DNA from: Nostoc calcicola FACHB-3891
GTDB taxonomy: Bacteria > Cyanobacteriota > Cyanobacteriia > Cyanobacteriales > Nostocaceae
Assembly (NCBI RefSeq): GCF_014697355.1
Contig: NZ_JACJRQ010000023.1
Span: 62,001 to 126,000 of the forward strand
Direction of reading: 5' to 3'
DNA length: 64,000 bases
The notes below the pieces were generated by a model. The model was given only the letters and a program-made list of their open reading frames with translations. It did not search any database and had not been told where the DNA came from. Below are positions 1 through 9,255 of the stretch, piece after piece. Made by a program: the position numbers and the translations under genes. Numbering within the stretch: the stretch's first letter is position 1; each line of letters begins with the position of its first letter.

Positions 1-1479
1 ATATTGGTGTTCTATTTGAATTTTTTCTTGTTTGAGCTTAAAGGCTTCTGTATAGTCATGACGCTCAAAAAAGTAAAGCGATCGCAATTCCTCTAAAATC
101 TCTAAGTAAAGTGATGGCTGATATTGTAGCTCACAAACTACCCTCGCCCATTCTAAGTTATTGATTGCTTCTTCCCACTCACCTAAATACTTTTGTGTAC
201 GTGCTAGTAAGAGAAGATACCAACTTTCTTGTCTTCGAGAAACTTCTGTTGCTGCTTCACAGATAGAAAGTGCTGTATTTGCTAATTCATGAGCCAGTAC
301 CCAATTAGACTCAGATGTTGCTACATTTGCTAAAAAACCATAATTTTGAGCAATCTGTGCCGAATTTCCATAGCTTTTCTGTAGAATTAATGACTTTTGA
401 GCTAATTCTTTTAATTCATCCCAAGCTTGTAAACGTTGCAGCATTTCACAAACAGGTGAAATAAATTTAGCAACTAAATCTTCTCTTTCTACCTCTTCCA
501 ATATTTCCAGGCATTGTTTAAACCATAAAAGGGCATGTTGGCAATAGCTACTATTAGCACTGTGGTTTAAGTCTCCCATTCGGCGATAACATAGTCCCAG
601 ATGGAATAGTACTATTGCTTGCTTGAGTAAAGATGACGGAGATGAGGGACATGAGGGAGATAAGAGTAATTGTTCACTGATTTTCCCCACTTTCCCACTT
701 TCTAATTTTGCGACTCTTCTTGTTTCCTGTTGCCACAATGCTAGGCTTCTTTGATAATTAGCTAAAGCAGCATTAATTTGATCGTTAGCATATTTATCTC
801 GCCCCAAAACAAACTCTAAACTTGCTTCTAATCCTGGTGTTAATTGAATGCCATACAAGCGCAGTAAATCATTACGCGCTGATTCTATTTCGTGGCGGTG
901 TTGGGACTTGGGATCTAAATCTAGAAAAGCATTAGATAAAAATGTTTCAGCACCTGCTTCTAAAACTTTGGCAAATAGAGATTCTGCTTCTTGATGAATC
1001 AAAGCAATTAAATCTACTTTTGCCATTTCAAATTTAATAGTGGTTGCAGCCCAGCTTTTGAAATCAGGGGCTAATCTAGAAAGCAACGACGCCACTTCAT
1101 CTTGTAGCCACAATACTACTGGAAATGTAAAAGTTGCAGCATAGATATCTCGTGCTTGGTTGATGCCTGTAAGTAAGTTTTCCAGGTTGATAATTGACTC
1201 AATACCAAAAACCATTACAGCCGATGGTAAAGAATCTGTCACAACAAGAGAATTATCGAGAAATAGTTCTGAAACTATTGTGTTGTGTAAGGAAGTAGTT
1301 GATGGATTGAGAATGATTTCTCTGAGATTGATGTCTTTGGTAATGGAGCGAATATTTTCTAACATTTGCTCCCGTAATTGCCCATAGTTACACCGAACTA
1401 AAATCAGAGCAAATTGACCTTCGGAAAGGGCGATCGCTCTAATCAATCTTTGCAAAGTATGCTGATTTTCTATGGTCAT
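1..1479 (-). CDS. TPR-repeat protein, partial (C-terminus beyond left edge)
   Basis: Reading the minus strand from an ATG at 1479 gives an open frame of 493 codons that reaches base 1 without a stop, so the gene continues outside the window. The N-terminal third (MTIENQHTLQRLIRAIALSE onward) resembles a small regulatory or NTPase-like module without a P-loop that I can see. The rest is helical with tetratricopeptide-like segments such as ALANYQRSLALWQQE, AIVLFHLGLCYRRMGDLNHS and LLLARTQKYLGEWEEAINNL. A Ser/Pro-rich insert (SPSCPSSPSSLL) is encoded by a short repetitive stretch near 630-665. It lies about 110 nt downstream of the ATPase gene on the same strand, so the two are probably co-transcribed. 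Function unknown; a protein-interaction partner of the ATPase is an inference. Confidence 0.75.
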   Translation of the reverse strand, partial: MTIENQHTLQRLIRAIALSEGQFALILVRCNYGQLREQMLENIRSITKDINLREIILNPSTTSLHNTIVSELFLDNSLVVTDSLPSAVMVFGIESIINLENLLTGINQARDIYAATFTFPVVLWLQDEVASLLSRLAPDFKSWAATTIKFEMAKVDLIALIHQEAESLFAKVLEAGAETFLSNAFLDLDPKSQHRHEIESARNDLLRLYGIQLTPGLEASLEFVLGRDKYANDQINAALANYQRSLALWQQETRRVAKLESGKVGKISEQLLLSPSCPSSPSSLLKQAIVLFHLGLCYRRMGDLNHSANSSYCQHALLWFKQCLEILEEVEREDLVAKFISPVCEMLQRLQAWDELKELAQKSLILQKSYGNSAQIAQNYGFLANVATSESNWVLAHELANTALSICEAATEVSRRQESWYLLLLARTQKYLGEWEEAINNLEWARVVCELQYQPSLYLEILEELRSLYFFERHDYTEAFKLKQEKIQIEHQY

Positions 1480-1529
1480 TGGGCATGGGGCATTGGGCAT
1501 GGGGCATGGGGCATTGGGCATGGGGCATT
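1477..1529. repeat. Heptanucleotide tandem repeat (GGGGCAT/TGGGCAT)
   Basis: Alternating copies of GGGGCAT and TGGGCAT run head to tail from the start of the TPR gene into the spacer before the ATPase stop codon. Heptameric short tandemly repeated repetitive (STRR) sequences are known in Nostoc/Anabaena genomes. The ATG used for the TPR gene lies at the edge of the array, so array length changes could alter its leader. Confidence 0.8.
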
Positions 1530-1587
1530 AGTCATTTGTTGTTTGCAAAGGACAAATGACTAATGACAATTAACTTACCCAGCACTG

Positions 1588-2919
1588 TTATTTGTTTTGT
1601 TGCCAAGCTAAAACTTTTTCTGTTTCTGCTAAGGCTGGACTGATGCCAAACCAGCGCCCTAGAGGATCGCGATATTCAAACAGATACATGCTTCGTAGTA
1701 AGCTTTGGTAGTCAGATTCACCTTTAACTCTCTGCTGTTGCACTACTTCAAACAATAATTCCCATTGGGATTCGTCAATAGCTAATAGCAAGTCGTCACG
1801 GTAGTCCTTAATCACGGCTTCTAAGCAGTCACTAGAAAAAGGTGGATCTTGTCGTTGCAAGCAACTATAAAGTAAACCCAATAAGTTACGAATGTGACCA
1901 CCACTAACGCGACATAACCGATTTAAGGTTTGGGAGTTATCGAATAATTCTGTAATTAGTGACAGTCTTCCATTCAAAGGAACTTCTGGAAAAGCTCTTG
2001 CTAAGACTAACTGGCGCACCAGTGACATCCCTGGTTCGTAGTCACTACCATCTCTTTGGCGCACCAGCACCATCGGCAGTACCTTAGGTGCAATTCCTCC
2101 CCCCAAGCGATTTTTCAGTGTCTCGTATTCATTAGAAAAAATTAATGCTAGGGGAATTGTGTAAACTAGGTGGCATTTGAGTCGGCGTAACTGTTCGCCT
2201 CGGTCGATGAAAAGATACTCTGGTTGCGATCGCCCCGATGCTAAGGGACGCATATCCACTCGATCTAAGTTATCTACAATCACTACCAGTCCTTTTTGAC
2301 CCCGCAGCTTTAGTTGATTAACGGCTTTTTCTAAAATTTCTTCGTTAATCGCTTGCAAAATACTGTTGGTGCGTGGTTCCAGGTATTGCCTCAGTTGATT
2401 ACGCAATTGGTTGCTATCTTTAGTTTTGGCAGTAATTTTGGCAATTCCCAAGGACAACTCTGCTTCTGCTGAAAGCTCTATGGGACTTTGCAAAAAATCG
2501 CCTACTTCTTTAAACAAATTGCTAAAATAACCAGGTTTGAGTTTGATGCCAATGCCTTCTAAGCTAACACTGACTTGACGGGCTACACTCAGCAAAATAT
2601 CGCTGACATCAATATCGGCCATGTCTAAATCTTGACTGGACTCAAAATAAACTACATGAAATCCCGCCAATTCTAGTTCTGTTTTCAGCCGCTGCAATTC
2701 TGTAGATTTACCACAGCCAATGTGACCGGTAAATAACTGACAGGTTGGCTCATCCGGAGAAATACGACAGATTGTCCGTTGTAATTCTTCCACAATCTTG
2801 CAACCACGTACATCAGCAAAATCTATGTAGTATTGCCGATCTATTACGTTGCCTATATTTAGGGTGTAACTTGGATTACATGCTTTATAAAAACGTGACA
2901 AATTTAATGTCGTTCTCAT
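1588..2919 (-). CDS. P-loop ATPase, AAA/STAND-like, 443 aa
   Basis: The protein has a clear Walker A motif, GHIGCGKST, at about residues 65-73 and a hydrophobic Walker B strand ending in an acidic pair, LVVIVDNLDRVD, at about 211-222. This places it in the AAA/STAND group of ATPases used in signalling or defence-like assemblies. No second enzymatic domain is visible; the C-terminal half is predicted helical, with GGHIRNLLGLL resembling a sensor/winged-helix region. The start ATG at 2919 is followed by MRTTLNLSRFYKACNP. The TPR gene lies downstream on the same strand. An ATPase plus TPR pair is a common layout in filamentous cyanobacteria but its role is not known to me. Confidence 0.8.
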   Translation of the reverse strand: MRTTLNLSRFYKACNPSYTLNIGNVIDRQYYIDFADVRGCKIVEELQRTICRISPDEPTCQLFTGHIGCGKSTELQRLKTELELAGFHVVYFESSQDLDMADIDVSDILLSVARQVSVSLEGIGIKLKPGYFSNLFKEVGDFLQSPIELSAEAELSLGIAKITAKTKDSNQLRNQLRQYLEPRTNSILQAINEEILEKAVNQLKLRGQKGLVVIVDNLDRVDMRPLASGRSQPEYLFIDRGEQLRRLKCHLVYTIPLALIFSNEYETLKNRLGGGIAPKVLPMVLVRQRDGSDYEPGMSLVRQLVLARAFPEVPLNGRLSLITELFDNSQTLNRLCRVSGGHIRNLLGLLYSCLQRQDPPFSSDCLEAVIKDYRDDLLLAIDESQWELLFEVVQQQRVKGESDYQSLLRSMYLFEYRDPLGRWFGISPALAETEKVLAWQQNK

Positions 2920-2939
2920 GTATGTTGAGGTGTATGTAG

Positions 2940-3716
2940 ATGTGTATGTAGATGCAGTTTAATTCGTATTTTTTATACAAGTAATCTCTAGCCTACATTT
3001 AGGCACAGGCTTGGTTTGCAAGTTGGTAGTGTCTTGCAACAGACAGCACTCGTAGCGATCCTGCAACGGGTAACTGTGAGTATATGGTAGAGATTTAATT
3101 GACCCTAATAACGTTAAGCATATCTGTCCTTTTTACACCTGCTATTGAGGTTTTGACAATCTATAGCTTTTACTCGATCGGAAGAAGACAAAAGGAGGGG
3201 AAGACTTGGAGATAAATGCAGTAAGAGGTTTTTCCCTTTTTTCCTTTGTCGCCTTGTCCTCTTCATTGACCTGGCACAAATCAAATCTCTGTGCCTAACT
3301 TGGTAAGTAAAAAAACTACTAAACTAGATGATTCTCAATTTGTATGGCTGATGAGGTAGGACTGGTATGAATTATAGCAAGGTACACAGATATTCAGGAA
3401 TACTTGTTTATCATTTCACATTGTATTTGTCAATAAAACAAAATCATAAATATCTAAATTAATATTTTGTAATCATTTAGAGAAAAAACTTCGATGAAAA
3501 CTTGTCAAAAAGACTACAGTCAGTTAAAAATGGACACCGGAAACTTTAATAACAGCAATAACTAGCGCCATGATTTTTGTGTAGTTACTGTAAAGTGTTA
3601 CTAAAAATAAAAAAAGTCTTGAGGAGCGCGGCTAACAGATACCGACAGTGTTTACTGAAATTAATAATGATACAAACACATCAAGGAATTTGGACTGCAA
3701 GGAAAAAGGGGTTTGA
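2940..3716. other. Intergenic region between divergent ATPase and ftsQ
   Basis: No coding region is credible here. The leftmost part (about 2917-2955) repeats GTATGTAGATGTGTATGTAG-type units just upstream of the ATPase start. The remainder is AT-rich and must hold the promoters of the two divergent genes. An AAGG/GGGG purine tract lies 6-15 nt before the ftsQ ATG. Confidence 0.5.
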
Positions 3717-4571
3717 ATGGCTGGCATAATATCAGTTTCCCGCACGGATCTAGCCCAGCGGCGTAAAAAATTGCGTCGGCAACGGCAGATGAAAATTATT
3801 CAGGCTATTTGGCGAACCTTTGCTATTACCAGTTTGGCAAGTGGATTGCTGTGGGTGGCAGTCCAACCAGTGTGGATGCTCAAAGCTCCTAAACAAATAG
3901 TGATGAAATCAGGCAATAAATTACTATCGGATGAGACAACTCGATCGCTGTTGGTGCTATCTTATCCCCAGTCCTTGTGGCGGATTGAACCGTCGGCGAT
4001 CGCCAACTCTTTGAAGAAACAACCAACTATTGCCAATGCGATCGTCAGACGCCGCCTATTTCCTCCTGGTTTAATCATCGATATCCAAGAACGAGTACCT
4101 GTAGCAGTTACTCAAACACCAACAGTCCAAAATCAAGCCACTAGTAATAAAAAAGTAACAATTGGCCTCTTAGATGCAAGTGGAGTTTGGATGCCTTTAG
4201 AAAAATACACATCACTCAATCCCAGCAAAAAATTACCCAATCTCAGAGTTATTGGATTGCCGAAACAGTACTGCCTCTATTGGACTCAACTTCATCAAGC
4301 TATCAACCAAAGTCCAGTAAAAGTGATGGAAATTGATTGCCAAAATCCAACGAATTTAATTTTAAAAACAGAATTAGGAAATGTTCATCTTGGCGCTCCA
4401 GGCCCCCAGTTATCTGAACAAATTAAGGTACTAGCCCAAATGCGGCATTTAAAAGCAAAACTCAATTCTGGCCAAATAGAGTATATTGATTTGAAAAATC
4501 CCGAATCTCCATTAGTACAAATGAACCAAGAAAATCCCAAATTAACTTCCAAAATCCCTCGAAACATTTAA
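3717..4571 (+). CDS. ftsQ: Cell division protein FtsQ/DivIB family
   Basis: Bitopic division protein that in other bacteria links FtsZ-associated proteins to the septal peptidoglycan synthases in the periplasm. The N-terminus is strongly basic (RRKKLRRQRQMK, residues about 16-27), followed by one membrane segment at about 34-52. A POTRA-like region then starts with APKQIVMKSGNKLLS and contains LWRIEPSAIANSL and the typical PGLIIDIQERVPVAV strand. Its 284 residues are normal for cyanobacterial FtsQ. The ATG at 3717 follows an AAGG/GGGG purine stretch. ftsZ is the next gene on the same strand but is separated by an unusually long 1.16-kb spacer. Confidence 0.9.
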   Translation: MAGIISVSRTDLAQRRKKLRRQRQMKIIQAIWRTFAITSLASGLLWVAVQPVWMLKAPKQIVMKSGNKLLSDETTRSLLVLSYPQSLWRIEPSAIANSLKKQPTIANAIVRRRLFPPGLIIDIQERVPVAVTQTPTVQNQATSNKKVTIGLLDASGVWMPLEKYTSLNPSKKLPNLRVIGLPKQYCLYWTQLHQAINQSPVKVMEIDCQNPTNLILKTELGNVHLGAPGPQLSEQIKVLAQMRHLKAKLNSGQIEYIDLKNPESPLVQMNQENPKLTSKIPRNI

Positions 4572-5734
4572 GGTATCTTGTGTATTGAGCGCTCTTTGTA
4601 AATTAAGAAGCTTTATGCTGATAAATGATATTTATTATTTTTAGTTTTCTCGCTAATCGCAGGAAAATCGGCATTAACTTCTAATTAAAATGAGAAGATC
4701 GACTATAAAATCTCCATTGGGAGTTAAAGACCCCCAATTGTCACCCTAACATCTATGTGGTGGGGTGCAAGATGCCAGACAATCTAATGATGGCGTATGG
4801 TGTACAAAAGGACTTCTGCCCATACATTCTTCGACTGAACCCAGCGCGGAAAGGAGAAAAATGTTTGAATTTTTCGTTAAAATCTGACTCACAAACAGAA
4901 AACACCCTCCCAGAGCGGTTGACGCCGCCATTCAAGTGCAGAGCCAAAAACAGTCTGACTTTGGTCTGTTAAGGACACTTCCAAAGACAGTTAACCAAAG
5001 TTTCAATCTGTAAAAATGGTACTCAAAGTTGCCTAAGGGTTGCTTTTGGGCAATCAGTTATGAACTACTCTGTGCCTTAATCCCTATTAAGTTACAAAAC
5101 CTTTTAGGAAATCTGAGTTTGTTGAGGGCATCAGTGAGGATTCTCAGAGGATAGAGTATTGCTGCAACAAAGTGTCCATTAAGACTCCCCAAATAACAAA
5201 TTAATCAGGTATAGTCTGACAAGCAAATTATTCCTTACTTCCATCTCCAGGATAAGTAAGTATCAGGTAAATTTTGTGTCTTAAATTGCAATCATCCCAA
5301 TGGTGAAATCTATTAACAATATTATGAAGCCAGATAAGACCCGCTGTGGTCTGTCCTTGCATATGCCATCCTCTAAGGAAAATGAAGAGATTAATGTCTG
5401 GTTGAAGTTATACAAAATACTTTTAGATACATGTAAGTATTTAAATATAGCCAACGTAATTATGCAGAAATTGGTGTCGCTCAAATCTATGTGCAGTAGT
5501 CCGGCTATATTTGACTACGTAAGATGGAATTATACTTTTGTAGAATTAGCTGTGCGATCGCCTGCGTTAAAAGCTTATAAGAGAGTAAATTTTCGCACCA
5601 CCAATTCTGTTAGGCTTGGCAGTAGTGAAAACAATAAAAAACACTGCCAGAATATTATGGCAATGTCAAACTATAGTTGACTCCTAGTTGAATAACACCC
5701 CCAAAAAGTCGTTTATCTACCTCTGACAAATCCA
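4572..5734. other. Long ftsQ-ftsZ spacer, no confirmed gene
   Basis: This 1.16-kb stretch separates two division genes that usually lie close together. Short frames (for example 5300-5680) exist but show no family features, no convincing ribosome binding site, and cysteine-rich, low-complexity translations, so I do not call them. The sequence is rich in short direct and inverted repeats. It must contain ftsZ promoters, and an untranslated leader or small RNA is possible, but no known RNA motif was recognised. Confidence 0.5.
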
Positions 5735-7033
5735 ATGACACTTGATAATAACCAAGGACTTACCTATAAAGATTCCCAATCTACAGGACAGCCGGGGTTC
5801 TCTCTGGCAGTTAACTCGACCAATCCCTTTAATAACTCTGGTCTAAACTTCGGACAAAATCACGATAATAAAAAGATTTCTCCGGAAAATAGCCGAATTG
5901 GTGAGATTGTTCCTGGTCGGGTTGCCAACATTAAAGTGATTGGTGTTGGTGGCGGTGGTGGCAATGCTGTTAACCGCATGATTGAGTCTGATGTCTCTGG
6001 TGTAGAGTTTTGGTCAATTAACACTGATGCCCAGGCTCTGACTTTAGCTGGCGCTCCCAGTCGATTACAAATTGGACAGAAGCTAACGCGGGGTTTGGGA
6101 GCAGGTGGTAATCCTGCCATTGGTCAAAAGGCAGCTGAAGAATCACGAGACGAAATTGCCACGGCTCTAGAGGGTGCAGACCTAGTATTTATCACCGCTG
6201 GGATGGGGGGCGGTACCGGGACTGGTGCAGCTCCGATTGTGGCAGAAGTCGCCAAAGAAATGGGCGCTCTGACTGTTGGTGTGGTTACACGTCCATTTGT
6301 TTTTGAGGGACGCCGCCGTACTAGCCAAGCAGAACAAGGTATTGAAGGACTAAAAAGTAGAGTAGATACACTGATTATTATCCCCAATAACAAACTGCTG
6401 GAAGTGATCCCCGAACAAACCCCGGTACAAGAAGCTTTTCGTTATGCAGATGATGTGCTGCGTCAAGGGGTACAAGGAATTTCTGATATCATCACGATCC
6501 CCGGATTGGTAAACGTTGACTTTGCCGATGTCCGAGCTGTGATGGCAGATGCTGGATCGGCATTGATGGGAATTGGCGTTAGCTCTGGGAAATCTAGAGC
6601 CAGAGAAGCGGCGATCGCAGCTATTTCTTCGCCTTTACTAGAATGTTCCATTGAAGGCGCCAGAGGGGTTGTCTTTAATATTACTGGTGGTACTGACCTG
6701 ACTTTACATGAAGTGAATGCTGCCGCAGAAGCAATCTATGAAGTAGTCGATCCCAACGCTAACATTATTTTTGGTGCTGTAATTGATGACAGGCTCCAAG
6801 GTGAAGTCAGAATTACCGTAATTGCTACCGGATTTACAGGTGAAGTACAAACAGCACCACAACAAAGCGTAGCTAACGTTCGAGTAGCACCTAATACTCC
6901 CAAGCGACCAGCAACACAGCAACCCACAGTTAATCCTCCAACCCCAACCCCAACTCCAATTCCAGAACCAAAAGAAAAACTGGGACTAGATATACCTGAT
7001 TTTCTAAAAAACCGACGTACACCACGGAACTAA
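5735..7033 (+). CDS. ftsZ: Cell division GTPase FtsZ
   Basis: Tubulin-like GTPase that polymerises into the cytokinetic ring. The GTP-binding signature GGGTGTG lies at residues 158-164, preceded by the VIGVGGGGGNAVNRMI loop at about 68-83. The T7 synergy loop NVDFADVRAVM is present. The C-terminal tail is a Pro/Thr-rich linker (QQPTVNPPTPTPTPIPEP) followed by the conserved tip peptide LDIPDFLKNRRTPRN, which normally binds ZipN/SepF-type partners. About 60 residues precede the core, as in Anabaena FtsZ, which supports the ATG at 5735 although no strong Shine-Dalgarno is seen. The full-length frame is intact at 432 aa. Confidence 0.98.
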   Translation: MTLDNNQGLTYKDSQSTGQPGFSLAVNSTNPFNNSGLNFGQNHDNKKISPENSRIGEIVPGRVANIKVIGVGGGGGNAVNRMIESDVSGVEFWSINTDAQALTLAGAPSRLQIGQKLTRGLGAGGNPAIGQKAAEESRDEIATALEGADLVFITAGMGGGTGTGAAPIVAEVAKEMGALTVGVVTRPFVFEGRRRTSQAEQGIEGLKSRVDTLIIIPNNKLLEVIPEQTPVQEAFRYADDVLRQGVQGISDIITIPGLVNVDFADVRAVMADAGSALMGIGVSSGKSRAREAAIAAISSPLLECSIEGARGVVFNITGGTDLTLHEVNAAAEAIYEVVDPNANIIFGAVIDDRLQGEVRITVIATGFTGEVQTAPQQSVANVRVAPNTPKRPATQQPTVNPPTPTPTPIPEPKEKLGLDIPDFLKNRRTPRN

Positions 7034-7405
7034 GAAATTTTGGATTTGAGATTTTAGATTAACTTACCAGTATCAGATCGGGCTGAGTGCTGTATAAAAT
7101 CTGCTATTTCCAGGATTTTACCAAGAGCAGGGGTAAGCAATTGCGTTGCCATCCCCAATTTTGCTAATAAGTAAGGAAACTTCTCAAGGCTATTTACAGA
7201 ATGAACTTGGGCTGGAGTCTGCTGATTCCCATGTTTGGCTGTGCTTTGGTCACAAAAAAACAGGAACACTTGCTCGACTATTAGTAAATATATTTAGTTG
7301 AAGTTTAGACTGTAACATTCGTGTAGCTATCTAAAAGCAACTCACTGACGGCAACCCCCATCCGTTATGGATAAAAAAACACCTTCTTTCTCCACTCCCC
7401 ACTCC
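7034..7405. other. Spacer between convergent ftsZ and gshB
   Basis: No gene is supported. A 71-codon minus-strand frame (7054-7269) has no family features or ribosome binding site. Both flanking genes end here, so their transcription terminators should lie in this interval, but I see no strong GC-rich hairpin with a T-tract. Confidence 0.4.
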
Positions 7406-8401
7406 TTACTCCCTATTTTTATTAAGAGTCTGTTCAATCCATTGAATAACCTGATGACCCAAGCGAGTACCATCTAGGCGGTCAATCTCACGAATTCCCG
7501 TTGGACTGGTGACGTTAACTTCAGTTAGGTAGCCACCGATAACGTCAATACCTACAAAAATTAAGCTGTCTTGGCGTAAACGTTCAGCTATTTGGATGCA
7601 GATTTCATGCTCTCTAGGAGTAATTTCGGTTTGAGCGACTGTACCGCCAGTTGCCATGTTATTGCGAAAATCAGTTCCGCTGGAGAGGCGATTAAGCGCA
7701 CCAATCGGTTCGCCATTGAGGAGGATGATTCGCTTATCTCCTTCTTTTGCTTGGGGTAAATAGGTCTGCACCATTACTGGTACTTTACCTTGGAGGGTAC
7801 TGAGTTCGATAATCGAATTGAAATTGCGATCGCCAGATTGCAAAATCAAAATTCCTTCCCCAGCTTTGTTACCTAATGGTTTGAGAACCGCAGTCCCCTT
7901 TGCTTCCACAAATTGCCGGATAAACTGCTTATCAGCACTAACAATTGTTTCTGGAATCGCTTTGGTAAATTGCAGGGCGTACATTTTTTCATTTGCCCCT
8001 CGGATACCACTAGGACTGTTAATCACCAAAGTTTTATTTTGGTCGATGTAATCCAGAATATAGGTCGCATAAAGGTAGGAATCATTGACTGGTGGATCTG
8101 TCCGCATAAATACGGCGTCCATTGTTTCCAGGGAAGTTAAAGAACGTTCGCTCAACTTGTACCAAGGATTCGCTGCTACCCAGCGTCCCTCCACCAACTG
8201 CACTGGTACAAGTTCAACTTGCTGTAGGACAGCCCAAGCTTTGCCCTCCACGACACTCAGCAGATTTGCCTGAGTTACCCAAACTTCGTGTCCCAGAATT
8301 TGCGCTGCTTCCATCAGGGCAACGCTGGTATCATGACACGGGTCAAGTTGATGGATGGGATCAATGATAAAAGCCAGTTTCACCCTGTCTACCTCAATCA
8401 C
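7406..8401 (-). CDS. gshB: Glutathione synthetase
   Basis: ATP-grasp ligase that joins glycine to gamma-glutamylcysteine, the last step of glutathione synthesis. The N-terminus KLAFIIDPIHQLDPCHDTS, the MRTDPPVNDSYLYAT segment, the glycine-rich LKPLGNKAGEGILIL and the metal/ATP region TEVNVTSPTGIREIDRL are all typical of GshB. The first ATG is at 8401, but a GTG at 8383, preceded by GAGG eight bases upstream, would start the protein directly at the conserved VKLAFIIDPI and is probably the true start (325 aa). grxC lies 195 nt upstream on the same strand, linking thiol synthesis with a glutathione-dependent reductase. Confidence 0.95.
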   Translation of the reverse strand: MIEVDRVKLAFIIDPIHQLDPCHDTSVALMEAAQILGHEVWVTQANLLSVVEGKAWAVLQQVELVPVQLVEGRWVAANPWYKLSERSLTSLETMDAVFMRTDPPVNDSYLYATYILDYIDQNKTLVINSPSGIRGANEKMYALQFTKAIPETIVSADKQFIRQFVEAKGTAVLKPLGNKAGEGILILQSGDRNFNSIIELSTLQGKVPVMVQTYLPQAKEGDKRIILLNGEPIGALNRLSSGTDFRNNMATGGTVAQTEITPREHEICIQIAERLRQDSLIFVGIDVIGGYLTEVNVTSPTGIREIDRLDGTRLGHQVIQWIEQTLNKNRE

Positions 8402-8596
8402 CAGAAAATTAAATGGTTATTCAATCATTATCTCCCGATGTTCTCACCAATTGACATATAGCCATATTGCTCAGGATAACTTGGAAGCTAATATTTTCAT
8501 AGACACTGCTTGTGCAGTGCGTAGCTTTTCTTTGAGTTGTAGCGACTGCCGTGTGGTTCAGCGGCTTGTCGCCAGAGTTTGCAATACCTTCTGAAT

Positions 8597-8869
8597 CTAA
8601 ATGCTACTGTTAGAAGCTAGTAGCTCATCCAGCTTGCCTTGATTGTCTAAAGCGTGGATATCATCACAACCACCAATATGCTCGTCATTAATGAAAATTT
8701 GCGGTAAAGAACGGCGTCCATTTGCTCTTTGAGCCATTTTATTTCTAGCTGCCTCATCTCCGTCAATGCTGTATTCGATAAATTCAACCCCTTTATTTTT
8801 CAGCAAACTTTTGGCACGAATGCAAAACGGGCAAGTCCTCCAAGTGTAAATTTCTACTTTTGCAGCCAT
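8597..8869 (-). CDS. grxC: Glutaredoxin 3 (GrxC type)
   Basis: Small thioredoxin-fold oxidoreductase that uses glutathione to reduce disulfides or glutathionylated proteins. The active site is the dithiol C13-P-F-C16, within TWRTCPFCIRAKSLL, followed by the glutathione-binding RSLPQIFINDEHIGGCDD segment with its cis-Pro. At 90 aa it is full length. The gene precedes gshB on the minus strand. Confidence 0.95.
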   Translation of the reverse strand: MAAKVEIYTWRTCPFCIRAKSLLKNKGVEFIEYSIDGDEAARNKMAQRANGRRSLPQIFINDEHIGGCDDIHALDNQGKLDELLASNSSI

Positions 8870-9255
8870 AAAGTCCTCAAAATGATTTAATACTTCTTAA
8901 TTTTAGAACTTTGCCGCTGGCTGTAGCGGCTCTATTGTGCCGTAATCTCAGACATACAAAGATTTTATAGTATTAAATAATCAATATTATTAAGTAAATA
9001 TACTATCACGAGATGGCATAGATTTTTTGATTGCTAAACATATTAAAAAATAGCGGAGCCTTTTGGTTTGGCATTGCTTATCAAAATAAGCACCGCTATC
9101 TATAACTAATAGGTCAATTTTTCAAGGATTTTAGCAAATGCACTTGACTCTGTGTAACGAAAATCTTTTAGTGGCAACCTATGAATTTTCGTCTTAACTT
9201 ATACTTTGCTTTTACTGCATCAAAGTGTTAACCACTACAAGACCTTAATTTTGAA
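8870..9255. other. AT-rich spacer with a nested hairpin
   Basis: No gene is seen. Around 9050-9103 the sequence ATAGCGG...CCGCTAT encloses a smaller TGCTTAT-CAA-ATAAGCA hairpin. It lies about 150 nt past the stop of the minus-strand repeat-protein gene and could act in its 3' end, but there is no clear T-tract. Confidence 0.35.

Noticed and set aside
5300..5680. 126-codon frame upstream of ftsZ
   Set aside because: No recognisable domain, unlikely composition and no clear ribosome binding site; it lies in a long AT-rich spacer.
7054..7269. 71-codon minus-strand frame between ftsZ and gshB
   Set aside because: No family features and positioned in the overlap of two convergent gene ends; treated as chance.
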